Shown piece after piece: positions 7,161 through 16,611 of a stretch of DNA of 64,000 nucleotides. The notes under the pieces are model-generated. The model saw only the letters and a list, made by a program, of their open reading frames with translations, was not told the DNA's origin and did not search any database. The stretch lies in assembly GCF_003851125.1 (NCBI RefSeq), contig NZ_BGOW01000026.1, positions 1 through 64,000 of the forward strand. The letters run 5' to 3'. Positions within the stretch are counted from its first letter, which is position 1; each line of letters starts with the position of its first letter. The translations under genes were made by a program, and so were the position numbers. This DNA is from Sulfuriferula multivorans (GTDB lineage Bacteria > Pseudomonadota > Gammaproteobacteria > Burkholderiales > Sulfuriferulaceae).

Positions 7161-9868
7161 GACTGCGCCTCCGGCCAATAATCCTTGCGGCACAGGCCGC
7201 GCATTTCGCACCACTGGCACGCGCTGTCGGCCCCGTGGGCGGGTAACGGCACGCTGGCGTGTAACTGCTCGAATAGGCGCACCAGGCGTTCGCGCGTGGC
7301 ATCGGCTGCGGCATCGGGCTCGGCTTCCAGCGCCAGGGTTTCGATTTTTTGTTCGCCGTCGAGGGCAACAAACGCGGCCTGGCCGACGTCTTCGCCGAGC
7401 AGCAGGGCATAGGCGGGGAGCTGGGTATCTTCGCCGGGGTTTCGGGCTTTGTCCTTGAGTCCGGCTGTACCCCCCGTCTTGTAATCGAGCACGGCGCGAC
7501 TCGCCTGCAGGCTGTCCACGCGGTCGAGCCGTCCGTACAGGGTGATGTGCTGGCCGTTGTCGAGGTCGAAGGTTTCTGCCGCATCGATCTCGCCGGCTTG
7601 CCAGCGCCAGCCTTCCTGCTCGCGCGCCAGTTGCCAAGCCACGTAATGCGGAATCTGTGCCGCCCACCGATGCTGCCAGGCGTGGGCGAAGTAGTCGTCC
7701 GCCAGCACCGGCGCGAAGGCTTCTTCGGTGAACTGCAGCAGGTCGGCCGCAAGCGTTTCGGGCGGGGTGCCGGCGGCCACCGGATGGGTCTGGTGAAAGC
7801 GGTGCAGGATGGCATGAACCAGCTGGCCGTAGTCGACTTTTGCCAGTTCGCTGCTGATTTCGTCGAGTGCATTCAGGCGCAACACCTGGCGCGCGAAATA
7901 CTGGTACGGACAAGCCAGCAGGCTGTTGTAGGCACTGACGCTGATGCGGGCGGGGACCTGCGCGCTGTCGAGCGTCGGGCGCGGCACCCGGGTGGGGGTC
8001 GGCGGCGGCGCAGGCGCAGGCGCGGCGAGCTGGGCATGCGGCAGCAGTGTGGCGAGGCGGGTGTCGGCCAGATCGTCATTCCAGGCCAACTGGTGCAGGG
8101 TTTGCAGACGCTCGAACCACGGGCTCACCGGGTTGCGCTCGCCATCCTGCCAGGCGCGCCACAGCACGCGGATGTGCGCCACATTGGCAATGAGCTGGAC
8201 CAGGTCGTACTGGGTCTGCCGCAGGCTGTCGTCCTGGGTGGGCAGGCCCAGTTCACGGCGCACGCGCTGGTTGAAAAACACCGAGGCGCCGGCATTGCCG
8301 GGCAGGTGGGCGGCGTCGGCACCGAGGATCAGCGCGGCGTCGAAATCGCGCAGGCGCGTGGCGGCCAGATGAGTAAATACCACCGGGCTGTCGATGCCGG
8401 TGTCGACAAATACCGCGCGTTCCAGTTCACCGGCCAGCCAGCGCCGGAATTCAGCGAGTTGAAAGCGCCCGCTGTCGGGCAGCAGCTCGTGTTCGCGCCG
8501 CGCCAGCAGCGACAGCACCTGCTGACCCGCCGCGTCGTGCACCAGACGCTCGTGCGCACCCAGCGCATTCAGGCTGTTGGCGAGCCGCGCCAGCCAGTCG
8601 GCCAGCGTGAGCTCGGTGCGCGGCGGCAATACCGCGGCCGCCTGCTGCAGGCGTTCCAGTGCGCCGAGCGCGGCGCTGTGTTCAGCGAGATTGCGCACTC
8701 GTGTTTTGAGCCCGTTCAGCCCGGCTGCCGGGCCGTGACGGCGCAGCGCGGATTCAAGTTGCCAGGCCGCCTGGCCGCGCGTGACGGCGTCCTGATCGGC
8801 CAACAGGTAAGGCGATTTCAGCAGGTCGAGCACGTCCTCGAAGCGAAACCCGCCAGTGAGTGCTTCCAGCCAGCGCATCAGCACGGTGCTGGCGGCGGTG
8901 GTGGCGAGGGTCCAGCCGGTTTCGTCGGCTACCAGAACTTGCGCGCGTTCCAGCAGGGCGCGGGCGCGGCGCGCGCTGAGACGGTCCTGCACGATGACCG
9001 CGATGCGTTGTTTGCCCTCGGCCAGCCACAGCCGTACCTGGGTTGCGCAGGCTTGTGCTTCCTGTTCCAGGCTGACGGCGCCGAAGCAGGCGAGACGTCC
9101 GGTCAGCGGGCTGGTGGGCTGGATGTGGCGCAGGGCGTGCGCGCGTTGTTTGATGGGCGCGGCATGCGGGTCGGCAGGCCACGCCGTGCTGAGCGCATCG
9201 AGGACTGCACCGTGGGTGTCGGGAGTGAGGTAAACCAGCGGCTGGCGCTCGGCATAGCGGTCGAGGCAAGCTTGTTCCAGCGGCGAATAGCCTGGCAGCC
9301 CTACGACGAACAACGGCCCGGCAGCGGTTTCGGCCAGAGCCGCCAGCTGCAAGGTGTAACGTGCGGCGGCATCCTGCGCGCCGTGGGCATCGGCGGCCAG
9401 CGCGTACCATAATTCGTGGATCAGGCGCGCTTCAAAATCCAGCCCGCGCCCGCGTCTGGCCTGGTAGGCGGCGCGCAACTGCTCGGTAAACGCAGCCAGA
9501 CTGTCGGGCAGATGCACTGCATGCAGGGTGAGTTCGTCGAACAGGCGCAACAGCTCGTCGCACACGCCCCACAGATCGGCGCTATCGAAGCGCCCGCTTG
9601 CCTTGAGGGCCTGATACAGCAATGCGGCGCGGCGACTGTCCGGCAATAGCGCGGCGGTGACCGGCAGGGTCGCGGCCCAGGCCGGGAAGGTGGTTATACG
9701 CGGCGGGATCAGATACGGCAGGCCGCATTGCACGGCGAGCGCCTGTTCGAGGCGCCGCGCGGCGTGGAAGTTGGGGACGAGAACGCAGGCGCGTGACAGA
9801 TCGGGCAAATCACCCGCCAGCTGCGCCAGGATGCGCCGGGCAGTCTGGCTAATCAGGTCGGGTTGCAC
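7157..9868 (-). CDS. addB: PD-(D/E)XK nuclease, AddB-like subunit
   Basis: At about 903 residues it matches the beta-proteobacterial AddB-type partner. The N-terminal half is helicase-like but degenerate. The C-terminus is a RecB-type nuclease: CPYQYFARQVL starts the domain, RLDRVDS ... AVLDYKTGG carries the catalytic Asp and Lys, and CQWCEMRGLC ends it. The first Cys plus the three final Cys form the usual four-cysteine iron-sulfur staple of AddB nucleases. The start is GTG at 9868, only 10 bases after the ferredoxin stop. It overlaps addA by four bases, so fdxA, addB and addA look like one operon. Confidence 0.88.
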   Translation of the reverse strand: MQPDLISQTARRILAQLAGDLPDLSRACVLVPNFHAARRLEQALAVQCGLPYLIPPRITTFPAWAATLPVTAALLPDSRRAALLYQALKASGRFDSADLWGVCDELLRLFDELTLHAVHLPDSLAAFTEQLRAAYQARRGRGLDFEARLIHELWYALAADAHGAQDAAARYTLQLAALAETAAGPLFVVGLPGYSPLEQACLDRYAERQPLVYLTPDTHGAVLDALSTAWPADPHAAPIKQRAHALRHIQPTSPLTGRLACFGAVSLEQEAQACATQVRLWLAEGKQRIAVIVQDRLSARRARALLERAQVLVADETGWTLATTAASTVLMRWLEALTGGFRFEDVLDLLKSPYLLADQDAVTRGQAAWQLESALRRHGPAAGLNGLKTRVRNLAEHSAALGALERLQQAAAVLPPRTELTLADWLARLANSLNALGAHERLVHDAAGQQVLSLLARREHELLPDSGRFQLAEFRRWLAGELERAVFVDTGIDSPVVFTHLAATRLRDFDAALILGADAAHLPGNAGASVFFNQRVRRELGLPTQDDSLRQTQYDLVQLIANVAHIRVLWRAWQDGERNPVSPWFERLQTLHQLAWNDDLADTRLATLLPHAQLAAPAPAPPPTPTRVPRPTLDSAQVPARISVSAYNSLLACPYQYFARQVLRLNALDEISSELAKVDYGQLVHAILHRFHQTHPVAAGTPPETLAADLLQFTEEAFAPVLADDYFAHAWQHRWAAQIPHYVAWQLAREQEGWRWQAGEIDAAETFDLDNGQHITLYGRLDRVDSLQASRAVLDYKTGGTAGLKDKARNPGEDTQLPAYALLLGEDVGQAAFVALDGEQKIETLALEAEPDAAADATRERLVRLFEQLHASVPLPAHGADSACQWCEMRGLCRKDYWPEAQS

Positions 9869-9877
9869 CCCGCAGTA

Positions 9878-10201
9878 CTAACGTTCCAGTAGCGGCAGCT
9901 TGTTGGGTTTGCCGTTCCAGTCGTCGGCATCGGCGGGCGGATCCTTGCGTTCGATGATCGGTTTCCAGCCTGCCGCCAGTTCAGCGTTGAGCGCGGTACA
10001 ATGCTGCTGGTCTGCGGGGACGTCATCTTCGGCGAAGATGGCTTCTGCCGGACACTCGGCCACACACAGCGTGCAGTCGATGCACTCGTCGGGGTCGATG
10101 ACCAGGAAATTCGGACCTTCGCGGAAGCAATCTACGGGACAAACATCCACGCAATCGGTATATTTACACTTGATGCAATTTTCGGTGACGACGTAAGTCA
10201 T
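9878..10201 (-). CDS. fdxA: 7Fe ferredoxin FdxA
   Basis: This 107-residue ferredoxin binds one [3Fe-4S] and one [4Fe-4S] cluster and carries electrons in the cytoplasm. Cysteines at 9, 17 and 50 fit the 3Fe cluster, and those at 21, 40, 43 and 46 fit the 4Fe cluster ([12 protein letters not shown]). Cys12 and Cys25 are additional. The frame is open for 35 codons upstream, but [12 protein letters not shown] is the family start, and AGGAA lies 8-9 bases before that ATG. Divergent from trxA. Confidence 0.93.
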   Translation of the reverse strand: MTYVVTENCIKCKYTDCVDVCPVDCFREGPNFLVIDPDECIDCTLCVAECPAEAIFAEDDVPADQQHCTALNAELAAGWKPIIERKDPPADADDWNGKPNKLPLLER

Positions 10202-10364
10202 AGCAACGTTCCTGGCAAGATCAAATACAGAGTGCCGGCATTTTACCAGCAAGCGCGAATTGACGCCGACTTCACATCCTGCGTATTTTTCGCTAGCATG
10301 TACCAATCAACCCTTAAAATTGCGCTGATCTGCAATTTACCCCACATCTAGAAGCGAGGATTCC

Positions 10365-10691
10365 ATGAGCGAGCACATTCACTACGTCACCGACGACTCC
10401 TTTGAGCAAGAGGTGTTGCAATCCACCTTGCCGGTATTGGTGGATTACTGGGCTGACTGGTGCGGCCCGTGCAAAATGATTGCGCCGATTCTCGATGAAG
10501 TGGCTAAAGAATATTCAGGCCGTCTCAAAATTGCCAAACTCAATATTGACGAGAACCAGGCTACGCCGCCAAAATTTGGCATACGCGGCATTCCAACGCT
10601 GATGATTTTCAAAAATGGCAACATCGAGGCCACCAAAGTCGGCGCGTTATCAAAATCACAGCTGACAGCTTTTGTTGACAGCAATATATAG
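10365..10691 (+). CDS. trxA: Thioredoxin 1
   Basis: This is a classical 108-residue thioredoxin, the general cytoplasmic dithiol reductant recycled by thioredoxin reductase. The active site WCGPCK is at about residues 28-33 ([13 protein letters not shown]), and the cis-proline segment is [18 protein letters not shown] precedes the ATG. It sits 122 bases upstream of rho on the same strand, a common beta/gamma-proteobacterial arrangement. Confidence 0.96.
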   Translation: MSEHIHYVTDDSFEQEVLQSTLPVLVDYWADWCGPCKMIAPILDEVAKEYSGRLKIAKLNIDENQATPPKFGIRGIPTLMIFKNGNIEATKVGALSKSQLTAFVDSNI

Positions 10692-10813
10692 TTCCGTTAT
10701 GGTGCGTCTGAGCCTGTCCATTTATTAAAATATCACCCGGACATCAGGCGCACTTTCCTCTTCCAACGTTGTTCCCCGCCTTCCCTGCAAGGCACATGAG
10801 TCCCCCTAAATAA

Positions 10814-12076
10814 ATGCACTTATCTGACCTGAAACTGTTGCACGTCACCCAGCTGGTGGAAATGGCCGTCGAGAATTCGATCGAAGGCGCCAACCGTTTA
10901 CGCAAACAAGAGCTCATCTTTGCCCTGCTTAAAAACCAGGCCAAAAAAGGCGTGAGCATTTTCGGCGAAGGAACGCTGGAAGTGCTGCCGGACGGCTTCG
11001 GCTTCCTGCGATCGCCGGATACCTCCTATCTTGCCAGCCCGGATGACATTTACATTTCACCTTCGCAAATCCGCCGCTTTAATCTGCATACCGGCGACAG
11101 CATTGAAGGCGAGATCCGCATCCCCAAGGACGGCGAACGTTACTTTGCACTGGTCAAGGTAGACAAGGTCAATGGCGAACCGCCGGAAAATTCCAAGAAC
11201 AAGATACTGTTCGAAAACCTGACCCCGCTGTTCCCGACCCGGCCATTGCTGCTGGAACGCGAAATCAAGTCTGAAGAAAACATCACCGGCCGCATCATCG
11301 ACATGATTGCCCCGATCGGCCTAGGACAACGCGGTCTGCTGGTGGCCAGTCCTAAATCCGGCAAGACGGTGATGCTGCAGCATATCGCGCACTCCATCGC
11401 CGCCAATCACCCGGATGTGGTGATGATAGTGCTGCTGATTGACGAGCGTCCTGAGGAAGTGACCGAAATGACGCGCTCGGTACGTGGTGAAGTAGTCGCC
11501 TCGACCTTTGATGAGCCCGCCACCCGCCATGTGCAGGTAGCAGAAATGGTGATCGAAAAAGCCAAGCGTCTGGTCGAGCACAAAAAAGACGTGGTGATCC
11601 TGCTGGACTCCATTACCCGTCTGGCACGCGCCTACAATACCGTCATCCCGTCTTCGGGCAAGGTGCTCACCGGTGGTGTCGACGCCAATGCCTTGCAACG
11701 CCCCAAGCGCTTTTTTGGCGCGGCCCGCAATATCGAAGAAGGCGGCTCGCTGACCATTATCGCGACGGCGCTGATCGATACCGGCAGCCGCATGGACGAC
11801 GTGATCTACGAGGAATTCAAGGGTACCGGCAACATGGAAATCCACCTCGATCGGCGCATGGCGGAAAAACGCCTGTACCCGGCGATCAACGTCAACCGTT
11901 CCGGCACGCGTCGCGAGGAATTGCTGATCAAGGCTGACGCATTGCAAAAAATCTGGGTATTGAGGAAATTGCTCTATCCGATGGACGATCTGGAAGCGAT
12001 GGAATTCCTGCTCGACAAAGTCAAAGCCACCAAAAACAATGCCGATTTCTTTGATTCCATGCGCAGTGGCCGCTGA
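10814..12076 (+). CDS. rho: Transcription termination factor Rho
   Basis: This is the full-length 420-residue hexameric RNA helicase that terminates untranslated transcripts. The N-terminal Rho domain is followed by the cold-shock-like RNA-binding fold ([21 protein letters not shown], about residues 50-70). The P-loop [13 protein letters not shown] is near residue 178, Walker B is [16 protein letters not shown], and the Q-loop region is [27 protein letters not shown]. The start is the ATG at 10814. Confidence 0.97.
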   Translation: MHLSDLKLLHVTQLVEMAVENSIEGANRLRKQELIFALLKNQAKKGVSIFGEGTLEVLPDGFGFLRSPDTSYLASPDDIYISPSQIRRFNLHTGDSIEGEIRIPKDGERYFALVKVDKVNGEPPENSKNKILFENLTPLFPTRPLLLEREIKSEENITGRIIDMIAPIGLGQRGLLVASPKSGKTVMLQHIAHSIAANHPDVVMIVLLIDERPEEVTEMTRSVRGEVVASTFDEPATRHVQVAEMVIEKAKRLVEHKKDVVILLDSITRLARAYNTVIPSSGKVLTGGVDANALQRPKRFFGAARNIEEGGSLTIIATALIDTGSRMDDVIYEEFKGTGNMEIHLDRRMAEKRLYPAINVNRSGTRREELLIKADALQKIWVLRKLLYPMDDLEAMEFLLDKVKATKNNADFFDSMRSGR

Positions 12077-12162
12077 TGCTGCGCTAAGCCCTTGCGATAG
12101 CAAGGATTTTACTGGATAATACCGCCTTTCCGCGTACACGCCGCGGCAACTGAGGACAGATC

Positions 12163-12366
12163 ATGAAAGCCGAAATTCACCCAAACTACCCTGAAATTGC
12201 TGTCGTATGCAGTTGCGGCAATAAATTCACAACGCGTTCCACCATGTCGAAAGACCTGCATGTTGAAGTGTGCTCGGAATGCCATCCGTTCTACACCGGC
12301 AAGCAGAAGATTGTAGACACCGCCGGTCGCGTTGAGAAATTCCGCCAGAAATACGGTATTAAATAA
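12163..12366 (+). CDS. rpmE: 50S ribosomal protein L31, zinc-binding form
   Basis: At 67 residues, with CSCGN near residue 16 and [13 protein letters not shown] near residue 37, this is the C+ (zinc-binding) type of L31. The C-minus paralogue (RpmE2) lacks these cysteines. It lies just after rho and is followed by a strong terminator. Confidence 0.96.
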   Translation: MKAEIHPNYPEIAVVCSCGNKFTTRSTMSKDLHVEVCSECHPFYTGKQKIVDTAGRVEKFRQKYGIK

Positions 12367-12402
12367 ATCATCGCGCTGGGCTTAATCGCACAAGCGTAAT
12401 CG

Positions 12403-12437
12403 AAACAAGGCAGCCGAGGCTGCCTTGTTTGTTTTTT
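12403..12437 (+). terminator. Rho-independent terminator after rpmE
   Basis: AAACAAGGCAGCC (12403-12415) pairs with GGCTGCCTTGTTT (12418-12430) as a 13-bp stem with a tight loop. A T-rich tail follows (gttttttg). Confidence 0.9.
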
Positions 12438-12460
12438 GCGGTAGAATCTGCGCATGAAAT

Positions 12461-14134
12461 TTGTCATCCGCCCAAGCCGCGTCCGCGGCGCACCTCACCT
12501 TGCAGAATCAGCGCTGGCATAACGCCATACCGTCATTACTCACCCTGTTGCTGGTACTGGCGTGGCTGTTACCAGGGCTGGTCGGGCATGACCCATGGAA
12601 GGGCGATGAGTCGCGCAGCATCGGCTTTGTAGACAGCCTGTTGTCCGGCGCGCCGGCCGCGATTCCTACCCTGGCGGGCGAGCCTTTGCCAGTTCACCCG
12701 CCCTTGTTTACCTGGGTCGCGGCCAGCGCTGCCCAAGGCTTGTCCGGCTGGTTGTCGGTGCATGATGCGACCCGTCTGACCGCCGGCATGTTCGTGTTGC
12801 TGGCGCTGATCTTCACCGGACTGACCAGTCGTTTGCTCTACAGCAGCGAACATGGGCGTCTGGCGGTGCTGGTGTTAATCGGCAGTGTGGGGCTGCTGGT
12901 GCGCGCACACGAAGCGATTCCGCAAAGCGCCCTGCTGGCAGGCTTTGCGATGGCGGGTTTCGGATTTGCCTTAAATCTCAGGCGTCCGTTCATCGGCGCG
13001 GTGCTGGCGGGCACCGGCATTGGCATGGCGTTTATGAGCGTGGGCGCATTGGAAGCGCTGGCATTGCTGCTGACCGCCCTGCTGCTGCCCGTCATGGCAC
13101 CGGCCTGGCGTAGGCGCGTCAATCTGGCTGCGGCGCTCGTCATGGTGGTGAGCGCCTTGCCCTGGTTGTTGATCTGGCCATGGATGTTGTATCAGCAGGC
13201 ACCCGGCGTGTTTGCCGAATGGTGGCACGTCGACACCCTGGGGCGATTCGCGCCCTCCATCGCGCATGCGGGCAGGGGTACGCTGTATTACCTGACTTTT
13301 CTGCCCTGGTTTTCCTGGCCGGCGTGGCCGCTGGCGCTATGGGCGCTGTGGAAAGCGCGCCGCCATGGCTTGACCGAACCGGGTATTGCACTGCCGCTGC
13401 TGATGTTTTTGAGTCTGCTGGCATTGCTCTCCCTTACCAACGATCCGCGTGAAGTTCATGGCTTGCCTTTACTGCTGCCGCTGGCATTGCTGGCCGCTGG
13501 CAGCACTTACACTTTGCGCCGGGGTGCCGCCAATGCGCTGTACTGGTTTGCGATGATGACTTTCCTGGTTGTGATTGCCGCAGCCTGGGTGTACTGGAGC
13601 GCTTTTGATGTGGGCATACCCGCACGCCTGGCTGCGCACATGCATAAAATTCAGCCGGGTTATGCAGGTGAATTCAGGCCCCTCATGGTGGCGTTGGCGC
13701 TGGCATACTGCTTTGCGTGGCTAACACTGTTACTGCTGCTCAAGCGCACGCCGCAGCGTCCGCTCATTGCCTGGGCAGCGGGGATTACGCTGACCTGGGG
13801 GCTGGCGGCGAGCCTGTTCATGTATCCGGTCAATGCACGGATGAGTTATCACAGCATGATTACCAGCATGGAACCGGCTTTGCCCAGCCGTGGTTGTGTT
13901 GCCAGCCAGAATTTGAATGAAGCGATGCGCGCCATGCTCGATTACTGGATCGACTTGCGCACGCTACCGGTGGGCTCGGCCTCCCAGAGTCATTGTCCGG
14001 CATTGCTGGTGCAATACGACGAAAACTCCCCGCCCGAACTGCATGCAGACTGGCGCGAAGTGTGGGAGGGCAATCGGCCTGGCAACCGCTCCGAGCGTTT
14101 TGCACTCTATCGGCGTGTACGGACAAAACACTGA
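12461..14134 (+). CDS. ArnT/PMT-like membrane glycosyltransferase
   Basis: This is an about 557-residue polytopic inner-membrane protein with at least ten hydrophobic segments. The first periplasmic loop contains GHDPWKGDESRSIGFVDSLL, which matches the acidic catalytic motif of GT-C enzymes that use polyprenyl-phosphate sugars (ArnT family). HPPLFTWVA follows, as in the family. The donor and acceptor cannot be read from sequence. The frame's first start is a TTG at 12461. A better-looking ATG at 12454 is in another frame that stops after about 22 codons, so the exact start is uncertain. It directly precedes mobA with no gap. Confidence 0.8.
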   Translation: MSSAQAASAAHLTLQNQRWHNAIPSLLTLLLVLAWLLPGLVGHDPWKGDESRSIGFVDSLLSGAPAAIPTLAGEPLPVHPPLFTWVAASAAQGLSGWLSVHDATRLTAGMFVLLALIFTGLTSRLLYSSEHGRLAVLVLIGSVGLLVRAHEAIPQSALLAGFAMAGFGFALNLRRPFIGAVLAGTGIGMAFMSVGALEALALLLTALLLPVMAPAWRRRVNLAAALVMVVSALPWLLIWPWMLYQQAPGVFAEWWHVDTLGRFAPSIAHAGRGTLYYLTFLPWFSWPAWPLALWALWKARRHGLTEPGIALPLLMFLSLLALLSLTNDPREVHGLPLLLPLALLAAGSTYTLRRGAANALYWFAMMTFLVVIAAAWVYWSAFDVGIPARLAAHMHKIQPGYAGEFRPLMVALALAYCFAWLTLLLLLKRTPQRPLIAWAAGITLTWGLAASLFMYPVNARMSYHSMITSMEPALPSRGCVASQNLNEAMRAMLDYWIDLRTLPVGSASQSHCPALLVQYDENSPPELHADWREVWEGNRPGNRSERFALYRRVRTKH

Positions 14135-14713
14135 ATGGCACAAGTACCGATCAGTGCAATTGTTCTGGCTGGTGGTGCCGGACGACGCATGGGTGGTCAG
14201 GACAAGGGGCTGGTTAAATTTCACGATCTGCCGCTGGTGGCGTATGTGCTGGCGCGCATCCTGCCGCAGGTGGACGAGATACTGATCAGCGCCAACCGTA
14301 ATCTGGACGACTATCGAGCCTTGGGCTACCCGGTGGTGATAGATGCCCTGGATGGATTTCAGGGGCCGCTGGCAGGCGTGTTGGCGGGCTTGCATGCGGC
14401 GCACCATGAGTGGGTGCTCACGGTGCCCTGCGATACCCCGCAGTTGCCTGCCGATCTGGTGCAGCAGCTTGCCGCGCCACTGCTGAGGGGGCACGCCGAG
14501 ATTGTCGTGGCCAGCGCCGGTGGACGTACTCATCCGGCCATCATGATATGCGCACGGCGTTTGGCGGATGACCTCGGCAAGTATCTCGCTGGCGGTGGCC
14601 GTGCCGTTCATGCCTGGCAGGCGCGCCACCGTACCGCCACCATTGAATTCCCCGACGCAGCTGCGTTTATCAACGTGAACCAGCCAGAAGATTTGTCGGG
14701 CCGCTTGAATTAA
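14135..14713 (+). CDS. mobA: Molybdenum cofactor guanylyltransferase MobA
   Basis: MobA joins GMP to molybdopterin to make the MGD cofactor of enzymes such as nitrate or DMSO reductases. The N-terminal nucleotide-binding motif is LAGGAGRRMGGQDKGLVKF (residues 11-29). VPCDTPQLPADLV carries the metal-binding Asp, and FINVNQPEDL is the usual C-terminal signature. The length of 192 residues is typical. It starts immediately after the stop of the glycosyltransferase, so the two are probably co-transcribed. MsrP at 47.5 kb uses Mo-molybdopterin without the guanine nucleotide, so MobA must serve other enzymes outside the window. Confidence 0.93.
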   Translation: MAQVPISAIVLAGGAGRRMGGQDKGLVKFHDLPLVAYVLARILPQVDEILISANRNLDDYRALGYPVVIDALDGFQGPLAGVLAGLHAAHHEWVLTVPCDTPQLPADLVQQLAAPLLRGHAEIVVASAGGRTHPAIMICARRLADDLGKYLAGGGRAVHAWQARHRTATIEFPDAAAFINVNQPEDLSGRLN

Positions 14714-14733
14714 ACCTGGAAAAAGCAACTGCA

Positions 14734-14751
14734 GCCACAGAGAACACAGAG
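14734..14751. repeat. Copy C of the ccacagagaacacagag repeat, left end only
   Basis: The 18 bases are identical to the left terminal repeat of copy A (2374-2391). No complementary right end follows before the IS110 element starts. Just beyond the element, TCACAGAG (15886-15893) looks like the continuation of the same repeat, so the IS appears to have landed inside it. Confidence 0.7.
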
Positions 14752-14759
14752 TAACCGTG

Positions 14760-15699
14760 TCAAGAAGAAGGTTCAATTTTCCACATTTGGTTCTTTTTTA
14801 ACATGGCATTAAGGATGGTCAACAGCTTCCTTCATACACGCAGTCATGGCAAGCTTGAATGGTTTGCCAGCTGCTGTTAAACGCTCATACATCGCCTTGA
14901 TCGGCGGATTGTGTTTGATGGCGGACAGCGTCGCCATATACAGCGTGCAACGCACATCGGCACGTCCACCACGGATGTATCGTGTCCCGCGTCGTGTGCC
15001 GCTATCGTCGTTAAACGGTGCGATACCCACCAACGCCGCTATCGCTTGCCGATTGAGCGTACCCAGCTCTGGTAATTTTGCCACCAGGGCAAAGGTGGTC
15101 ACCGGCCCCACACCCGGCGCACTGCCGAGCAGCTCGACTTTATCGCACCATACCGGGGATTTGCGCAGCCGTTTTTCCAGATCGCCGTCGATTTTAACGA
15201 TACGCTTGTCGAGCCAAGCAATGTGCTGCCGAACATCCTTTTGGGCCAACTCCGTTGCGATCGTCAGGCGCGCCTTCTCCTGTGCGCGCATGGTGATCAA
15301 TTGCGTACGCCGGCCCAGCAAGTCTGCCAAAGCACGCTGGGCTTCGTCTGGCAACGCACGTAGCGGCGGCATGATGCGTTCGGCGAACAAGGCCAGCAAT
15401 TTGGCATCTAGCCGATCAGTCTTGGCAAGATGGCCCGTCGCTTTAGCAAAATCACGCACGGACTTTGGATTCACCACGGCGACCGGCAATTTGGCCACTG
15501 CTAAGGCACTCGCCACGGCAGCTTCATACCCGCCGGTGGCTTCAAGGACAATGCGTTCCACTGTGCTGCCTTTGAGTAGATCAACCAGCGCTGCGATACC
15601 CTCTACGTCGTTGGCAAACTGCTGCGGGCTGCCTTCCGGTAAACAATCAAAATCCAGTGTTAACTTACTCACATCAATACCGACAAACTTGGTTTCCAT
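14760..15699 (-). pseudogene. IS110-family transposase, C-terminal frameshift
   Basis: The RuvC-like DEDD domain is intact: GIDVSK near residue 8 (Asp), VLEATGGYE near 53 (Glu) and KTDRLDAK near 95 (two Asp). The C-terminal domain has LGSAPGVGPVT, and IAPFNDDSGTRRGTRYI carries the conserved Ser. The main frame reads AMTACMKEAVDHP and stops at about 14809. If one base of the cc pair at 14829-14830 is removed, the frame continues as KLLTILNAMLKKNQ and ends KIEPSS, with a stop at 14760-14762, matching the normal family C-terminus. So a one-base insertion has changed the last about 24 residues. A sequencing error is possible. Confidence 0.85.
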
Positions 15700-15885
15700 G
15701 TTGATGACCCTTCCTTGTGTTCAATGCGGTGTGCAACCGTACAACCGTTCGGGTTCGCACAACACAGTTACCAAAAAAGAGAAGCATGGATCTTCGCTCT
15801 GTGACGTACTTACGTTGCTACGCAGTACCAGGACACTGCGATCTCATGCTGCTCAACCTACAACCCTATTTTGCGACATACAAGG
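15700..15885 (-). ncRNA. Candidate IS110 bridge RNA region
   Basis: Elements of the IS110 group encode a structured bridge RNA in the non-coding end upstream of the transposase, with loops that pair to target and donor DNA. This about 185-base segment is in the right place and orientation. Read on the minus strand it contains GTCACAGAG (15797-15805). The element's outer flank on that strand reads CTCTGTGAC (15885-15893), a 9-base complement. That fits a target guide recognising the cacagag repeat. I have not folded the RNA. Confidence 0.4.
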
Positions 15886-15973
15886 TCACAGAGTGGGCAC
15901 GGTTTTTTAGGAGAATTTGTTTTTCTCCTGATAAGCGAGTCCGGGAAAGCCACACTGCCGTTTTTAACACGCC

Positions 15974-16387
15974 TCAATGCAGCCTGGGCAAGGTCACAAT
16001 GTAATCGTCCGGCACATGCCAAGCACGCGCAATTCCCAGTGCGCGTGTCTGATCCTCGGGGTGGACGAATACCATCATCTGCGCATCATGCAGCAGTGCC
16101 CAAGCCTCCAATGCCTGCCAGCGCCGCCCGCAGGATTCATCACCGAGATCGCTGCTGACCTCCACCAAGGCCATCGTCTCGCTGCCGGTATCCGGTTGTT
16201 TGGCCTGGATGTCAGGCTGTACATGGGTATTAAGTACGGGAACGATGAGCTCATCCGGTTCGCGAAACCCAGCCAGATCCTGCACCGCAAATTCATCATT
16301 GCCCATAGTTTTCAGAGTTTCGATTCCGGATTTCAGCATGTTTATACGTTCCAGTTGAATTGCGTCGGGTAACATGGAAAGAGACAT
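15974..16387 (-). CDS. Hypothetical protein, 137 aa
   Basis: I do not recognise this soluble protein. The start at ATG 16387 is supported by GGAG in acaggagtacacc. The C-terminal half (ALEAWALLHDAQMMVFVHPEDQTRALGIARAWHVPDDYIVTLP) looks like a compact alpha/beta unit; the N-terminal half is helical and acidic. It stands alone between the IS element and the argJ region, with no partner gene to hint at function. Confidence 0.55.
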   Translation of the reverse strand: MSLSMLPDAIQLERINMLKSGIETLKTMGNDEFAVQDLAGFREPDELIVPVLNTHVQPDIQAKQPDTGSETMALVEVSSDLGDESCGRRWQALEAWALLHDAQMMVFVHPEDQTRALGIARAWHVPDDYIVTLPRLH

Positions 16388-16611
16388 GGTGTACTCCTGT
16401 AATTGTAATTAGGGCTCTTAAATATAGACTACATCACCAATCTGTCTGCCCCAAAAGATGTCGGACGTTTTTACAGGCGTTCTGAAATATGAGGGACGTA
16501 TTGGCGTAACAAATTGATTTTGCTTGTGGTGAGTTGCATGGCACGGAGTTTGCTCAATCAGCCTTGAATAACCGGCTGGATTATTGCGATTCATTTTTGG
16601 GGCGGCACACC

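Larger units (their letters stand above)
14752..15885 (-). mobile_element. IS110-family insertion sequence (boundaries approximate)
   Basis: The element comprises a DEDD-type transposase gene and a non-coding segment of about 190 bases upstream of it, as in the IS110 group. IS110 elements lack terminal inverted repeats, so I set the ends by the disrupted repeat: CACAGAG ends at 14751 and resumes as GTCACAGAG at 15885-15893. The inferred length of about 1.13 kb is slightly short for the family. The transposase is frameshifted, so this copy may not move by itself. Confidence 0.75.

Noticed and set aside
7161-7913. A long in-frame extension before the AddA-like helicase start
   Set aside because: It is antisense-like, Arg/Pro-rich shadow sequence overlying addB; the helicase fold starts at ATG 7160, which overlaps the addB stop as ATGA.
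5361-9412. Long plus-strand open frames opposite addA and addB (5361-7181, 7349-9412)
   Set aside because: Compositional shadows of GC-rich genes on the other strand; no recognisable domains.
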